In this document: piece by piece, positions 33,782-33,799 of the stretch
Position numbering within the stretch: the first letter of the stretch is position 1
How the letters are laid out: each line of letters opens with the position of its first letter
Assembly: GCF_021531995.1 (NCBI RefSeq)
Contig: NZ_JAFBIZ010000022.1
Coordinates: 1 to 33,799 of the forward strand
Direction of reading: 5' to 3'
DNA from: Faecalicatena contorta
GTDB taxonomy: Bacteria > Bacillota > Clostridia > Lachnospirales > Lachnospiraceae
DNA length: 33,799 bases
Translations under genes and position numbers: made by a program
The notes under the pieces: model-generated
Told to the model about the DNA's origin: nothing
What the model saw: only the letters and a program-made list of their open reading frames with translations
The model's database searches: none

Positions 33782-33799
33782 TTAATATACAATTTACAT

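Overview
The window looks like chromosomal DNA of an anaerobic, spore-forming Firmicute of the Lachnospiraceae type, probably from the gut. The reasons are a SpoIIID sporulation regulator, a YesM/YesN-type two-component pair, MATE exporters, an AraC-controlled GH43/GH3 plant-glycan locus, moderate-to-low GC and strong AGGAGG-type ribosome sites. The species cannot be fixed from the sequence alone. No rRNA, tRNA, CRISPR array or intact insertion sequence was seen.

Layout. 1-710: an XRE-type regulator with a candidate operator and a strong terminator. 830-4194 (minus): GMP synthetase, a MATE exporter and an HPr-like protein without the usual active-site His. 4296-7585 (minus): a response regulator and sensor kinase pair. 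7767-10903 (minus): a MATE exporter, an aldo/keto reductase with ferredoxin-type clusters, and a Cys/His-rich MarR regulator with its own promoter between two GGTACC boxes. 11108-13156 (minus): phosphoglucomutase and SpoIIID. 13160-15245: a roughly 2 kb accessory patch between two copies of a hairpin repeat, holding gene remnants and a glycerol-dehydrogenase family gene. 15269-18408 (minus): a Gfo/Idh/MocA oxidoreductase, a nucleobase permease and the C-terminal stump of a GH42 beta-galactosidase.

The most interesting part is 18433-27678. A YdiB-type quinate/shikimate dehydrogenase, a large Fe-S flavoprotein of the 2-enoate/2,4-dienoyl reductase family and a LysR regulator run leftward. Diverging from them, a YdiN-like MFS carrier, a type I 3-dehydroquinate dehydratase (AroD) and a complete three-gene TRAP transporter run rightward. 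YdiB, AroD and the YdiN-like carrier match the Escherichia coli ydiN-ydiB-aroD neighbourhood. No protocatechuate-forming dehydroshikimate dehydratase is present. The simplest reading is a system that imports quinate or shikimate and interconverts the ring acids. The Fe-S flavoprotein would then reduce an alpha,beta-unsaturated intermediate (3-dehydroshikimate or shikimate), giving an electron sink. This function is inferred from gene content.

27734-33647 (minus) is a carbohydrate locus: GH43 and a GPH-family symporter overlap in one unit, then an AraC regulator and a GH3 glycosidase form a second unit. Together they would import and split short plant-derived glycosides such as arabino- or xylo-oligosaccharides.
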